Origin: Clostridia bacterium
Lineage (GTDB): Bacteria; Bacillota; Clostridia; Christensenellales; Aristaeellaceae
Assembly (NCBI GenBank): GCA_017431365.1
Contig: JAFRLF010000138.1
Location: 1 to 44,187, forward strand
Reading direction: 5' to 3'
DNA: 44,187 bases
The first letter of the stretch is position 1, and the number at the start of each line of letters is the position of its first letter. The notes under the pieces are model-generated. The model was not told where the DNA came from. It was given only the letters and a program-made list of their open reading frames with translations, and did no database searches. The translations under genes were made by a program, and so were the position numbers. This document shows, in pieces, positions 9,393 through 18,960 of this stretch.

Positions 9393-11651
9393 TCAAATCG
9401 TGTCTTCATCATTTTCTCCACGCATCTGCTGTCGATACTGCCCGGGTGTTACGCCAACAGAGGCTTTGAATTTCCTAGAGAAGTTCGGAACATCATAGTA
9501 TCCCACAGCCGTCACAATCTCTTTGATCAGCATTTCGCTGTCTCGAAGCAGTTCCTTCGCCTTTTCCATGCGAAGGTCTGAAACAAAGGCCACCATCGTT
9601 ACACCATACTGCATGCGGAACCAACGATTGAGTGTCACAGAAGAGAGACCATATTTTTCCGCTTCAAGATTAATGTTGAGCATTGGATCCAGTGCATTTT
9701 CTGCAAGATAATCATGGACATTCGATAGTATAGACCATTTGCCTGTTTTATCATCTTCGGAAGTTGCCGTATTGTTGACGCTGAGCTGATAGAGCAGAGC
9801 ATTCAGTGTAGAGGTCAATTCATCCTGATTCATAAACATCAGACGTTCTATTTCACTTTCAAGTTTAGATGAATCCCAGATATTCATTTCAACTAGTTGG
9901 CGAGTAACCTCGTTGAGTAGCCGCGCTTTGTAATAATAGAACATGGCCTGATTGGATTTGCGCTCGTCAAGTAAACGCAGACAATCCGTCAAAGTAGAGC
10001 AAGCTTCCTCTATATTACCGTGATTGATGTGTTCAATCAAAGTTTGCAGGCATGAAGAAAAACGATCGCTTTCTTCGAGACCAATGTCCTCAAAAAGACA
10101 GTAAGAGTCGCTCGCTTCATTTAAAGCTTGTCGGGCGGTCGAATAAGATCGACTGAGTGTAAACAAAGTTGGCTGAGAAATACCAACCCCAATGCTGGAA
10201 GTAATGCTGTATTGATCGAGTACAAAGCGCAGCGTATTAGCAGCGTACTCCTGTCGGGCACGGGTATCCAGTTCAACAAACATGTGAAAAACGACAGCCA
10301 AGGTATTATGGGATGGAACATACGTGGCGATAACATTACTATGGTTCCATTCCGTATTTTGTATGTCATTACACAGGTTGTCAATAAGGGCTTGTTCTGG
10401 CGCGGGTGGCATATGAATAGCCAGCACACAGAAGAGCATGTTCGGCTGATCAAAACCTGTCATTTTTTGAAGCTGATCGGTATAGCTTGTTCGTGGGAGA
10501 TTACCCAAAAGAGCCCAATAGATTAACTGCTGCTTGATCAATTCGAGAATGTGCCGACTCTGATCATTACGGTTGTTATAAGTGCGAATGATGTTTGCAA
10601 TTGCATTGTCGATATTCCGCAATTCGGTTTTGTCAATGGACAAGCCGCTGATGCTTGTCATGATATTGTTATGCAACAGAGCTACAGGGCGATATATCTG
10701 CCAGGCCATAAAGGAGCATATACCTAAAGCCAGAAGCGCAAAGGCAGCATAAATTGACCACACGAGCTTCATTTGATTAGCGACATCAGAACTAAGCATA
10801 GAACTGTCCAGGAGAAAATAGTTCGTAAAATTGCTATGTTGAGTTTCTAATGTTATGATTGCCGGCATTGTGAGTTGTTCCTGGAGCCAAGATGGTGAAA
10901 TAATTTCATCATTTGTGTAGAGGGCTCCTGTCATGCCAATGATTCGATTTGACGAGTCTACGGTTATCATGCAATAATCAGATGGGTTGTATTGAGCAAG
11001 AACGTCGTTATATAAAGAATAAAGGGTTAGTGTGTTGATGCGTAAAAATATGGTCATGACAGAACTTGAAAAGACGCTGGCAGGGCAAATATAGAGCCAA
11101 GAGTGTCCAGTGGTTAATTGCTGACAAGTGAGCGGTGAATCGTCAGTCGCGACACGATTGGAGTACAAGTGACGCTGCTGCATCAATCCAAGTTGGACAG
11201 ATGGAGAAACACCTGGTTCGAAGCAATTAAATTCATTTAGACTTGTTACAAGATCTGTCCCATTATGTGTGTATATAAGAGTAGGCGTTTCAGTAGAGAA
11301 GAGACCCAGATCTCTATATAGAGTATCAAGGACTGAATATGCATTCAATAATTTGCAGACACTGAGTCGACTATACGCATTAACACCCAAAAGTGAGAAA
11401 ACGATAATGTCTGATTTGTCAATACTGACGCAGATATTATCAACCGTTTTTAACGAGTAGTTGACTTGATCCTGTGCTGCATCAAGAGATTCTTGAATGC
11501 GATCTACCTGAGCGGACATGTACCTGTGCCGCATGAAAGCGCTGATAAACGGGGCGAGTACTGTCAATAAAATCAAAACTATGGAAATATATTTGATGAG
11601 AAGCCGCCAGAAGCCTAATGAAGGCAAACGACTGTATATCTTATCTGCCAT
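9393..11651 (-). CDS. Membrane-bound AraC-family regulator (YesN-like)
   Basis: This 752-residue protein has an N-terminal transmembrane helix (about residues 16-40), an extracytoplasmic sensor domain to about residue 300, a second helix (VWSIYAAFALLALGICSFMA), a cytoplasmic linker, and a C-terminal AraC-type double helix-turn-helix (about 650-752; TAVGYYDVPNFSRKFKASVG, then VTPGQYR). Such one-piece membrane AraC regulators are common in Bacillota next to LplB/YtcP sugar transporters, which is the situation here, as the permease gene is divergent at 11966. It probably senses an extracellular sugar or the loaded binding protein and activates the transporter. The start has AAGGAGCT upstream. 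The gene for the unknown 835-residue protein follows closely. Confidence 0.9.
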   Translation of the reverse strand: MADKIYSRLPSLGFWRLLIKYISIVLILLTVLAPFISAFMRHRYMSAQVDRIQESLDAAQDQVNYSLKTVDNICVSIDKSDIIVFSLLGVNAYSRLSVCKLLNAYSVLDTLYRDLGLFSTETPTLIYTHNGTDLVTSLNEFNCFEPGVSPSVQLGLMQQRHLYSNRVATDDSPLTCQQLTTGHSWLYICPASVFSSSVMTIFLRINTLTLYSLYNDVLAQYNPSDYCMITVDSSNRIIGMTGALYTNDEIISPSWLQEQLTMPAIITLETQHSNFTNYFLLDSSMLSSDVANQMKLVWSIYAAFALLALGICSFMAWQIYRPVALLHNNIMTSISGLSIDKTELRNIDNAIANIIRTYNNRNDQSRHILELIKQQLIYWALLGNLPRTSYTDQLQKMTGFDQPNMLFCVLAIHMPPAPEQALIDNLCNDIQNTEWNHSNVIATYVPSHNTLAVVFHMFVELDTRARQEYAANTLRFVLDQYSITSSIGVGISQPTLFTLSRSYSTARQALNEASDSYCLFEDIGLEESDRFSSCLQTLIEHINHGNIEEACSTLTDCLRLLDERKSNQAMFYYYKARLLNEVTRQLVEMNIWDSSKLESEIERLMFMNQDELTSTLNALLYQLSVNNTATSEDDKTGKWSILSNVHDYLAENALDPMLNINLEAEKYGLSSVTLNRWFRMQYGVTMVAFVSDLRMEKAKELLRDSEMLIKEIVTAVGYYDVPNFSRKFKASVGVTPGQYRQQMRGENDEDTI

Positions 11652-11965
11652 CGCTATATTCAGCTCCTTGCTTGACTTTTCAGGAAAAAGGCACCTGTCT
11701 GATTATATCGTTAAATAAAGTCACATCTTATTATATGCATTTTTACATGATGACGCAACTAAAAATTGTCAATTTGAACGAAATAACGCTCAATTGTTAA
11801 AAATGACAAGAGCATACACCAGATTGTACCTACTCGTAACAGACTTGTCTGAAATTACATATTTACAAAAACGCCTAATTAATTTAAATTAAAATTATGA
11901 ATTGAGGCTGTCTTGCACGGTTTGTTTAATTAGTCCGTTGCCTGGCTTAAGGAGACGATGTCGGC
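11652..11965. promoter_or_regulatory. Divergent AT-rich control region
   Basis: This 314-bp gap separates the membrane regulator from the transporter operon and should hold both promoters and an AraC operator. An inverted pair TTGTCA (11766-11771) and TGACAA (11804-11809) is visible. TTTACA at 11872-11877, with TAAATT 17 bp later, is a weak promoter candidate for the permease gene. I saw no gene and no clear catabolite-repression site. Confidence 0.35.
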
Positions 11966-12904
11966 ATGACTAGAGAGCGTTCAAACCATGACCATCAGTT
12001 TAAACACGTGCTGATGGACATCGGGCGCTATTGGCAGATTTATCTGTTTCTGCTTCCGGCGCTCATTTATGTCGTCATTTTTCACTATGTGCCGATGTAC
12101 GGTGTTCAGATCGCTTTTAAGAATTACAATCCATTCAAGGGTATGTTAGCCAGTGAATGGGCAGGTATGAAATACTTTCATCAGTTTTTTGAAAGCTACT
12201 ATTTTAAAACAATCATCATAAATACAGTACGTATCAGCTTGATGGCTATTGTATTCAGTTTTCCCTTTCCAATTATTTTTGCGCTGTTGCTAAATGAGTT
12301 GCGGAGTTTGAGGTTCAAGCGCTTTGTTCAGACTGTTACATACGCACCGCATTTCATATCGACAGTTGTTATGTGTGGCATGTTAACGCTGTTCCTTGCG
12401 CCTAATTCCGGCTTGCTCAATCAACTGATTGCGTTCCTAGGTGGGAAAAAGAGAGCTTTCCTGGAAAGCTCAACGCTCTTTCCATGGATCTATGTTTTGT
12501 CTGGCATATGGCAAAACTTAGGCTGGAACAGCATCCTTTATGTTTCTACCTTATCCAGTGTTGATCCGACGCTTTATGAAGCGGCAAGAATAGATGGCGC
12601 GAGTCGTTTTCAAAAAATGCTTCATGTTGACTTTCCTGCCTTGCTACCAATTATTGTCATATTAACGATTCTGAACTTTGGACAGATTATGTCAGTAGGG
12701 TTTGAAAAGGCTCTGCTTTTACAAAACAATTTGAACTCTGAGACAAGCGAACTGATTTCAACATATGTTTATAAACGAGGCTTACAGGAGGCGCAGTTTT
12801 CCTTTTCTACAGCGGTCGGATTGTTCAATTCCGTGGTTAATTTTACGCTGTTGCTGATTGTTAATTCTATCAGCCGCAAAGTCAGCTCTACGAGTCTGTT
12901 TTGA
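11966..12904 (+). CDS. Sugar ABC transporter permease, LplB-type
   Basis: This 312-residue inner-membrane protein with about six transmembrane helices is of the CUT1 LplB type. The N-terminal segment YWQIYLFLLPALIYVVIFHY is characteristic, as is the MYGVQIAFKNYNPFKG extracytoplasmic loop. The EAA loop that contacts the ATPase is seen near residues 205-225 (YEAARIDGASRFQKML). It forms the channel with the second permease, whose start overlaps or abuts this stop. No ATP-binding subunit lies in the locus, so a shared MsmX-like ATPase encoded elsewhere is expected. The start has AAGGAGACGATG upstream. Confidence 0.93.
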   Translation: MTRERSNHDHQFKHVLMDIGRYWQIYLFLLPALIYVVIFHYVPMYGVQIAFKNYNPFKGMLASEWAGMKYFHQFFESYYFKTIIINTVRISLMAIVFSFPFPIIFALLLNELRSLRFKRFVQTVTYAPHFISTVVMCGMLTLFLAPNSGLLNQLIAFLGGKKRAFLESSTLFPWIYVLSGIWQNLGWNSILYVSTLSSVDPTLYEAARIDGASRFQKMLHVDFPALLPIIVILTILNFGQIMSVGFEKALLLQNNLNSETSELISTYVYKRGLQEAQFSFSTAVGLFNSVVNFTLLLIVNSISRKVSSTSLF

Positions 12905-12918
12905 GAGGGGAGCAGCGT

Positions 12919-13821
12919 ATGCAAATCAAGAAAACTCATATCAAGGAATCGTTTGAAGATCGGATATTTAATGCGATTAATATTTTGATTATGATGCTCG
13001 TATTGATCATCATAATGTATCCTCTGTATTTTATCGTCATTGCATCCTTTTCTGATCCCGTCCAGGTCAACGCAGGGAAAGTGCTTATCTTGCCCAAAGG
13101 CATGACCTGGGAAGGCTATATCAGAATGGCACAGAACGAAGATTTATGGAGAGGATATGTTAATTCACTCATATACATGACAGGGGGCACGTTGATTAGC
13201 CTTTGCATGACTATTCCTGCGGCTTATGCCCTGTCAAACAAGCACACTCATGGGATACGAGTTTTTACGTTCATCTTCACTTTCACAATGATGTTCAATG
13301 GCGGCATGATTCCGACCTATCTAGTCGTGAAGAATTTAGGTTGGCTCAATACATGGTGGATTCTGATGATCAACGGTGGGTTTTCAACATATAATTTGAT
13401 TGTGTCCCGTACATTCATGCAGAGCATTCCTTCTGAAGTGCTGGAGGCTGCAGAAATCGACGGAGCATCAATTGTGCAGAGTTTTTTTCGTGTGGTTCTG
13501 CCTTTGTCGAAACCGATTATTGCTGTTATGGCGCTGTTTTATGGTATCGCACGGTGGAACGATTACTTTACAGCGTTGATCTATGTTACAAAGCAAAACC
13601 TTGTGCCTCTACAAATGGTATTACGCCGCATTCTGATACAATCTGAAACTGCGGCTAGTTCGATCAGTGGCGATCCAGAGAGCCAGGCCGTTCTGGCGCG
13701 CATTTCAGAGTTGATGAAATACTGCGTGATCATAGCTGCTTCACTGCCTGCTATGGTTATTTATCCTTTTGTACAAAAACACTTTGTAAAAGGTGTCATG
13801 TTAGGTGCTTTAAAGGGATAG
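12919..13821 (+). CDS. Sugar ABC transporter permease, YtcP-type
   Basis: This second CUT1 permease has 300 residues and six predicted helices, starting with DRIFNAINILIMMLVLIIIM. The YFIVIASFSDP loop and the EAA motif LEAAEIDGASIVQSFFRVV (about residues 175-195) are clear, and it ends in the usual MLGALKG. The ATG at 12919 is preceded by AGGGGAG. An in-frame TTG at 12901 would overlap the upstream gene and is less likely. It pairs with the LplB-type permease to move the oligosaccharide delivered by the binding protein encoded next. Confidence 0.93.
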   Translation: MQIKKTHIKESFEDRIFNAINILIMMLVLIIIMYPLYFIVIASFSDPVQVNAGKVLILPKGMTWEGYIRMAQNEDLWRGYVNSLIYMTGGTLISLCMTIPAAYALSNKHTHGIRVFTFIFTFTMMFNGGMIPTYLVVKNLGWLNTWWILMINGGFSTYNLIVSRTFMQSIPSEVLEAAEIDGASIVQSFFRVVLPLSKPIIAVMALFYGIARWNDYFTALIYVTKQNLVPLQMVLRRILIQSETAASSISGDPESQAVLARISELMKYCVIIAASLPAMVIYPFVQKHFVKGVMLGALKG

Positions 13822-13887
13822 GACTTGTTGCACTTGGATGGAATGAGGCGCCAAGAAGGCGTTTCAAAATATAAAGGAGGTATTTCC

Positions 13888-15429
13888 ATGAAAAAGACTC
13901 TTTCCCTGGGACTTGCCATACTGTTGGTACTAAGTCTCTTACCTGCTGCCATGGCTGAGGGTGACACGGTGACGTTGAGTATGTTCAGCGTGAAGGGACC
14001 GCTTCATGGTGCGTGGGAGGACATGCCGTTCTTTTCCGAGATGGAAAAGATTACGGGTGTCAATTTTACATTTGACCTCGTTGACGCTTCCGCGCTCGCA
14101 GAACGCAAGGCGTTGCTTCTGGGGTCAGGTGATCTACCGGATGTGATGGCTGGTGTAGGCTTTACAGATGGTGAGCTGCTTCAATACGGAAGCATGGGCG
14201 CTTTCCTTCCCTTGGAAGATTACATCACTGAAGAGTACATGCCGAATTTGACAGCTTTCCTGGAGGATCATCCGGAATACCGCGCGATGATGACATCAGC
14301 GGATGGACACATCTATTCTTTGATGTATATTTCTGCGGCTCCCCGTGATGCAGCTTACTACAAAACCTGGATTAACAAGGAATGGCTTTCTGCGTTGAAT
14401 CTTGAGGTTCCGAAGACTTTGGATGAACTCTATAATGTTCTGATCGCCTTCCGTGATAATGATCCGAATGGCAATGGTGAAGCGGATGAAATTCCTCTGA
14501 GCTATAGAGAGTTGCCTATGTTCCGCGCAGCAATCCTTGCTGCCAATGGCATCGCTGGTACTAACGCCGGCAACGCCGATCTGTATCTGGACAGCGATAA
14601 CAATGTTCAGTATATTTTCACGAGCGAAGCTTATAAGGCGTATTTGGAATACGTCCACAAGCTGTACACAGAAAGGTTGCTCGACAATGAGTGTTTCTCT
14701 CAGACGACCGCCCAACTGACGGCAAAGGGTAATGAATCCCTGATCGGCTGCTTTGTGGCGTTGGCTTCCTACTTGGTGGATACCACTGACCATGTTTCTC
14801 TTTATGACAGCATTCCTCCCATGACCTCTTCCATGAACGAAGAACAGATTGAATGGCGCAATTGGCTGGGCTATACAGGACGTTACGCTCTGTCTGCTAC
14901 CTGTTCTGATCCGGCTGCCGCACTACGCTGGGCTGATTACTTGTTCACTTATGATGGCGCTGCATTACTGTCTCAGGGACCCGAGGGGCTTGGTTGGTAC
15001 TATGTAGATGATACTCGCACCTATTGGAACAAGAATGTACCTGAAGGTTATGGCTCGAGCGAGGAGTATCGTGGAACTCTCACGCCCGACTGCGGCACTC
15101 CGATGGTTGGTTACATTCCTCCGGAATTCCTCGGTTATCTAGCGGCCTCTCATGTCGTTGACCTTGAAAACCATGTGGCCAAGTCCTATACGCCTTACTT
15201 GAAGGATGGGTATCCGCGCGTGAAGCTGGACGCCGATGCGCAGGAGATTGTAACCACTTACTATACCGACATCGACAAGTATGTAACAGCCTGTGAAGCG
15301 CGTTTCATCTCTGGTGATATGCAGCTATCCCAGTGGGATGAATATGTTTCCAATCTGGAGAGCATGCATTTGGAAGATTACCTGAAAGTCTACGCTGATG
15401 CTTATGCCGCTTATCAGACACAGAATTGA
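13888..15429 (+). CDS. Extracellular sugar-binding protein of the ABC transporter
   Basis: This 513-residue protein is the solute-binding component, related to LplA-type proteins. The first 23 residues form a signal peptide (Lys pair, hydrophobic LGLAILLVLSLL) ending in AMA before EGD. There is no lipobox Cys, unusual for a binding protein in a single-membrane bacterium. The mature part has the family's start (FFSEMEKITGVNFTF) and the LGSGDLPDVMAG strand, and an NDPNGNGEADEIPL calcium-loop-like segment common in this family (about residues 190-205). The start at 13888 has an excellent AAAGGAGGT site; the longer frame from 13825 adds 21 residues before the signal peptide and is rejected. It lies 66 bp after the permease gene in the same operon. 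Confidence 0.92.
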   Translation: MKKTLSLGLAILLVLSLLPAAMAEGDTVTLSMFSVKGPLHGAWEDMPFFSEMEKITGVNFTFDLVDASALAERKALLLGSGDLPDVMAGVGFTDGELLQYGSMGAFLPLEDYITEEYMPNLTAFLEDHPEYRAMMTSADGHIYSLMYISAAPRDAAYYKTWINKEWLSALNLEVPKTLDELYNVLIAFRDNDPNGNGEADEIPLSYRELPMFRAAILAANGIAGTNAGNADLYLDSDNNVQYIFTSEAYKAYLEYVHKLYTERLLDNECFSQTTAQLTAKGNESLIGCFVALASYLVDTTDHVSLYDSIPPMTSSMNEEQIEWRNWLGYTGRYALSATCSDPAAALRWADYLFTYDGAALLSQGPEGLGWYYVDDTRTYWNKNVPEGYGSSEEYRGTLTPDCGTPMVGYIPPEFLGYLAASHVVDLENHVAKSYTPYLKDGYPRVKLDADAQEIVTTYYTDIDKYVTACEARFISGDMQLSQWDEYVSNLESMHLEDYLKVYADAYAAYQTQN

Positions 15430-15875
15430 TCGGATGTGTTAAGGAATAATCGCCAACAATACTCAATCTGTCATTTGTGGAAAGTTTATTCCACCAGTTG
15501 ATGCAACATGGAGGATTGTGAAATAGCTTTGAAAGAGGACTGTCTCAAAACGCCTGCAAGAAGCGAGCGTGAGGGACAGCCCTCGTTTTGCTGATAAGAG
15601 ACACAGGACAAGCCCTCAAAAGGGGAGGCCAAAGAAGGCTCATATCAATTAGGGAAACACCGCACAGAAACTATAGCGTAGAATCCAGCCATGTGGTATA
15701 ATAAAATCATGAATAAACAGCTGAGCATCAATCTCTTGGTTTCTCACCCCGCTTGCCTTTTAGCAGATGTTCGCCGCTTGATTCCCTGTCAACTTTTTCG
15801 TTTGCCCGCGTTTTCGCTTCCAGTTCATGTTGGTTTTTTATATGATCACAACAATTGATAAGGGAGGTCGGTTTC
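15430..15875. other. Intergenic stretch with an inverted repeat, possible IS relic
   Basis: This 446-bp gap has no convincing gene. A short hairpin GTGGAA/TTCCAC near 15478-15495 could be a weak terminator for the transporter operon. At 15541-15602 a segment opens with TGTCTCAAAACG and closes with CGTTTTGCTGATAAGAGACA, interrupted inverted ends similar in style to insertion-sequence termini. Further on, a TGGTATAATAAAATCATGAAT stretch (15694-15713) looks like a promoter and start of a lost gene, but the frame closes within 50 codons. The last 100 bp should hold the promoter of the GH2 gene. Confidence 0.35.
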
Positions 15876-18191
15876 ATGCTAAAGACAATCTCTCTGAATG
15901 GTGAGTACACTTTATACTACGCAGATCAACAGAAGGTACCAGAGGGTACTCAGGGAATGCAATCTGTACCAGCATTGGTCCCTGGCAATGTCGAAATTGA
16001 TCTTATGCGTGCTGGAATACTGCCGGATATTTATTTCGGAACAAATGTAGGGAAACTACGACCGTACGAATTCTATCGTTGGCGCTACGAGCGAGATTTT
16101 GATGCACCTGCCTTAACCGCTCAAGAGCATGCTTTTTTGCACTTTGAAGGTGTTGACTGCATTGCTATATATTATCTGAACGGAGAAGAATTCGGACGCA
16201 GCGAAAATGCCCTGATTGATCATCGTTTCGATGTGACAGACCTACTAAAAAAGGGAAAGAATCATCTAGCCGTTGAACTGCGTTCTCCGATGCTCTTTGC
16301 GGCCGAACAACATTACGATGCCTACTCAGCACATCTATACATCAACTATGAATCACTACGTGTACGTAAGGCACCCTCAAGTTATGGCTGGGATATCATG
16401 CCACGCGTTCTTTCAGCAGGTCTCTGGAGAGAAGAGAAACTAGAGATCGAGACGGCCGATCGCATTAAATCGGTCTATTTTACTACACGTAAGCTTTATC
16501 CTGATCGAGCGATTATTTCTTGCGCATTTGAAACGAAGAGTGATGCACCTTTCATGGAAGGTTTGGCACTACGTTTTTCCGGACGAGTGAACGGTGTTGA
16601 AAAGATCTCTTTCACGCACCCAATTCGGTTTGTATGCGGTCGTTTCGATTTTGAAGTCAAAAACCCGCTTCTATGGTGGCCACATGGCTATGGTAAGGCT
16701 AATGTTTATGACATGAATGTAGAACTCCTGAGAGATAATAAAGCCGTTGATACATATCAAACCTCGATAGGTATTAGAACAGTAAAATTAGAACGAACGG
16801 ACGTAAATGATTCCTATTGTGGTGAGTTTTGCTTCGTAATTAATGGTGAAAGGATTTTTTGCAAAGGCTCCAACTGGGTACCAGCGGATGCGTTACACAG
16901 CCAAGACGCTGTACGCTATGATAAGCTGCTTCCGTTATGGACCGATATTAACTGTAATATACTTCGCTGCTGGGGTGGGGGCGTCTACGAGGATCACGCC
17001 TTTTTCGATTTCTGTGATCGACATGGCATTATGGTTTGGCAGGATTTTATGATGGCTTGCGGGGTTTATCCCATTGATGACGCGTTCTCCAATGTCATAC
17101 GCATTGAGGCCGAAACAGTGGTAAAAAAACTGAGAAATCATCCTTCTATCGTTCTTTGGAGTGGTGATAATGAATGCGATGCGCTGATGCTCAACCTTAC
17201 TGGTCAAGATCCTGCGTGGAATCGCCTAACTCGAGAAGTTTTGCCTCAGGTCATTCGCAGAATGGATTCTGGCCGAGAATATCTGCCGTCTTCACCATAT
17301 ATTTCGCCTGCAATTACCAGCATTAGCCGTACTTATAACGAGATTGAAAACTTGCTTCCCGAGACGCATCTGTGGGGGCCACGTGATTATTTCAAGAGCA
17401 ATTATTATACCAACACATCCACTCATTTCGTTAGTGAGACAGGATATCATGGTTGCAACAATTTGTCCTCCATTAAATCGTTCATTAGTCCGGAAAAACT
17501 ATGGCCATGGCAAAATAACGAAGAATGGCTCGTCCATGCCAGTGAGATGATTGGCCCTGCAGGGTCGTATGCTTATCGCATCAAGCTTATGGCAGATCAG
17601 ATTCACGAACTATTCGGCTTTGATCCAGAAAGACTTGAAGATTTCATTCTTGCCTCACAGGTTTCTCAGGCAGAGGCCGATAAGTATTTCATTGAAATGA
17701 CACGCTGTAAAAAATGGCGCAGGACGGGCATTATCTGGTGGAATATCATCGATGGCTGGCCACAGTTTTCTGATGCGGTTGTAAGCTATGATTTGGGGAA
17801 AAAGCTGGCTTATTACTATATCAAGCGTTCCCAGCAGGATATCTGTCTAATGATTTCGGAACCAGAAAATTGGCATGTTAGTGTGATGGTTGGAAACGAT
17901 ACACTCAGGAACGCCACTGGAACCTTCCGTGTGTGGGATGCTGATACCGATGAAACGCTGGCTGAAGGTCTATTTACTGCAATCGCTAATACGACAGAAG
18001 AAATCACTAAGATTCGTATTTCTCACGGGGATCAGCGAATGTTCTTAATAGAGTGGTGCATAGATGGTACACGTTATGTTAATCACTATGTGCTGGGTAA
18101 ACCGCCTTTATCCTTTGAGCGTTATAAAAGCTGGCTTTCAAAGATTGCAGCATTGGATGGAATCTTTTCTGCAGAGGAAATAGGTAAATAG
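15876..18191 (+). CDS. GH2 beta-mannosidase-like glycosidase
   Basis: This 771-residue enzyme of glycoside hydrolase family 2 most resembles beta-mannosidases (usually 800-850 residues). It has an N-terminal jelly-roll domain (EFYRWRYERDF, GVDCIAIYYLNGEEFG), an Ig-like domain ending in WWPHGYG, and a TIM barrel from about residue 300 (KGSNWVPADALHSQ, CWGGGVYEDHAFFDF). The acid/base Glu is in VLWSGDNECD (about residue 432) and the nucleophile Glu in FVSETGYHGC (about residue 525). Both key residues are present, so it should be active. There is no signal peptide, so it acts inside on imported glycosides. The start at 15876 has AGGGAGGT seven bases before it; the upstream in-frame start at 15855 does not. 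It ends the sugar locus. Other GH2 activities are possible. Confidence 0.88.
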   Translation: MLKTISLNGEYTLYYADQQKVPEGTQGMQSVPALVPGNVEIDLMRAGILPDIYFGTNVGKLRPYEFYRWRYERDFDAPALTAQEHAFLHFEGVDCIAIYYLNGEEFGRSENALIDHRFDVTDLLKKGKNHLAVELRSPMLFAAEQHYDAYSAHLYINYESLRVRKAPSSYGWDIMPRVLSAGLWREEKLEIETADRIKSVYFTTRKLYPDRAIISCAFETKSDAPFMEGLALRFSGRVNGVEKISFTHPIRFVCGRFDFEVKNPLLWWPHGYGKANVYDMNVELLRDNKAVDTYQTSIGIRTVKLERTDVNDSYCGEFCFVINGERIFCKGSNWVPADALHSQDAVRYDKLLPLWTDINCNILRCWGGGVYEDHAFFDFCDRHGIMVWQDFMMACGVYPIDDAFSNVIRIEAETVVKKLRNHPSIVLWSGDNECDALMLNLTGQDPAWNRLTREVLPQVIRRMDSGREYLPSSPYISPAITSISRTYNEIENLLPETHLWGPRDYFKSNYYTNTSTHFVSETGYHGCNNLSSIKSFISPEKLWPWQNNEEWLVHASEMIGPAGSYAYRIKLMADQIHELFGFDPERLEDFILASQVSQAEADKYFIEMTRCKKWRRTGIIWWNIIDGWPQFSDAVVSYDLGKKLAYYYIKRSQQDICLMISEPENWHVSVMVGNDTLRNATGTFRVWDADTDETLAEGLFTAIANTTEEITKIRISHGDQRMFLIEWCIDGTRYVNHYVLGKPPLSFERYKSWLSKIAALDGIFSAEEIGK

Positions 18192-18680
18192 GAACAGCGA
18201 TGCACGGCTTAGTTGCATTCTGTTGACTGTTGCATAAAGAATTAGAGTTTTCTTCAGTTTTGTTCTTAGGTATACGGGGAATACAGCAAACTTATATCGC
18301 AGTTTTATTATAATAAGAAAGCCCGGCGCTGATGTTCTTCTTATGGAGAATTGTGCGTTTGGGCATTCTTTCGATTTGACGGCAAGTCAATAGACAGCTA
18401 TTGCGACATGACGAGGAACAGTGCATCGCTTAAGTTGTCTGTATTTTCGTCAACTCAACCTTACACAACGTTCATATCTTAAGTGCTTAGTTGAACTCGA
18501 AAAGTGAATCGTCCCAGTCTCACATTAGTGGAAATACCAATTGAGCCACTGATCGGAAAACCTTGGGTTCTCACGTTTTCGTAGGTGATGACTCTGTCTT
18601 ATGCATGCATGGTGCTGCGGCCGAATCACGAAAAACTACAGAATTGAAGGGCTTGTACTCGCTGCCTTACCGAATCCTAC

Positions 18681-18806
18681 GAAACAGGCTATGCATGTTC
18701 CATGGATTATTATAACAACGATCGTGGTCAATGGGATTTGCTCAAGCTGGCTCCCAAGGAGTACTACGAGTACCTCCAGACGGGGGTTTACCCGCTGCCA
18801 GTATTT
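18681..18806 (+). pseudogene. IS3-family transposase C-terminal fragment
   Basis: Frame 1 from 18681 encodes a peptide containing MDYYNNDRGQWDLLKLAP followed by KEYYEYLQTGVYPL. This is the typical end of IS3-family OrfB transposases (the YxNxxR block and the tail after the DDE core). The rest of the transposase is absent; upstream sequence in this frame soon loses similarity, and the frame runs on into the GC-rich block to a stop at 18849. It is a dead fragment marking an old insertion. Confidence 0.65.
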
Positions 18807-18811
18807 CTTGC

Positions 18812-18960
18812 AGTCCCATCCCGGGGCTCTGCCCCGGACCCCGAGGTTTAGCGCTTTCAGCACGAAAGGGCAGCACGCGCTTTGCGCAAAAAAAGAGCGA
18901 CACCACTGTGCCGCCCTCCCGTGACTCGGACTGGCGCTCCGGTCGCTCCTCAGCGTTGCC
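18812..18960. repeat. GC-rich hairpin block, possible dispersed repeat
   Basis: A roughly 150-bp block, sharply richer in GC than its flanks, starts with a perfect 7-bp stem (18821-18827 with 18831-18837, loop TCT). Blocks built around a CCGGGGC-TCT-GCCCCGG core are familiar to me as repeated intergenic elements in Clostridia. Only one copy is in this window, so repetition is inferred. Confidence 0.4.

Noticed and set aside
15700..15860. Small gene starting at the ATG after TATAAT near 15711.
   Set aside because: The frame closes after about 50 codons, lacks a ribosome site and has no recognisable sequence.
18821..18837. Strong GC hairpin as part of a tRNA or small structured RNA.
   Set aside because: No cloverleaf, T-loop or conserved RNA pattern can be drawn around it, and no T run follows for a terminator.
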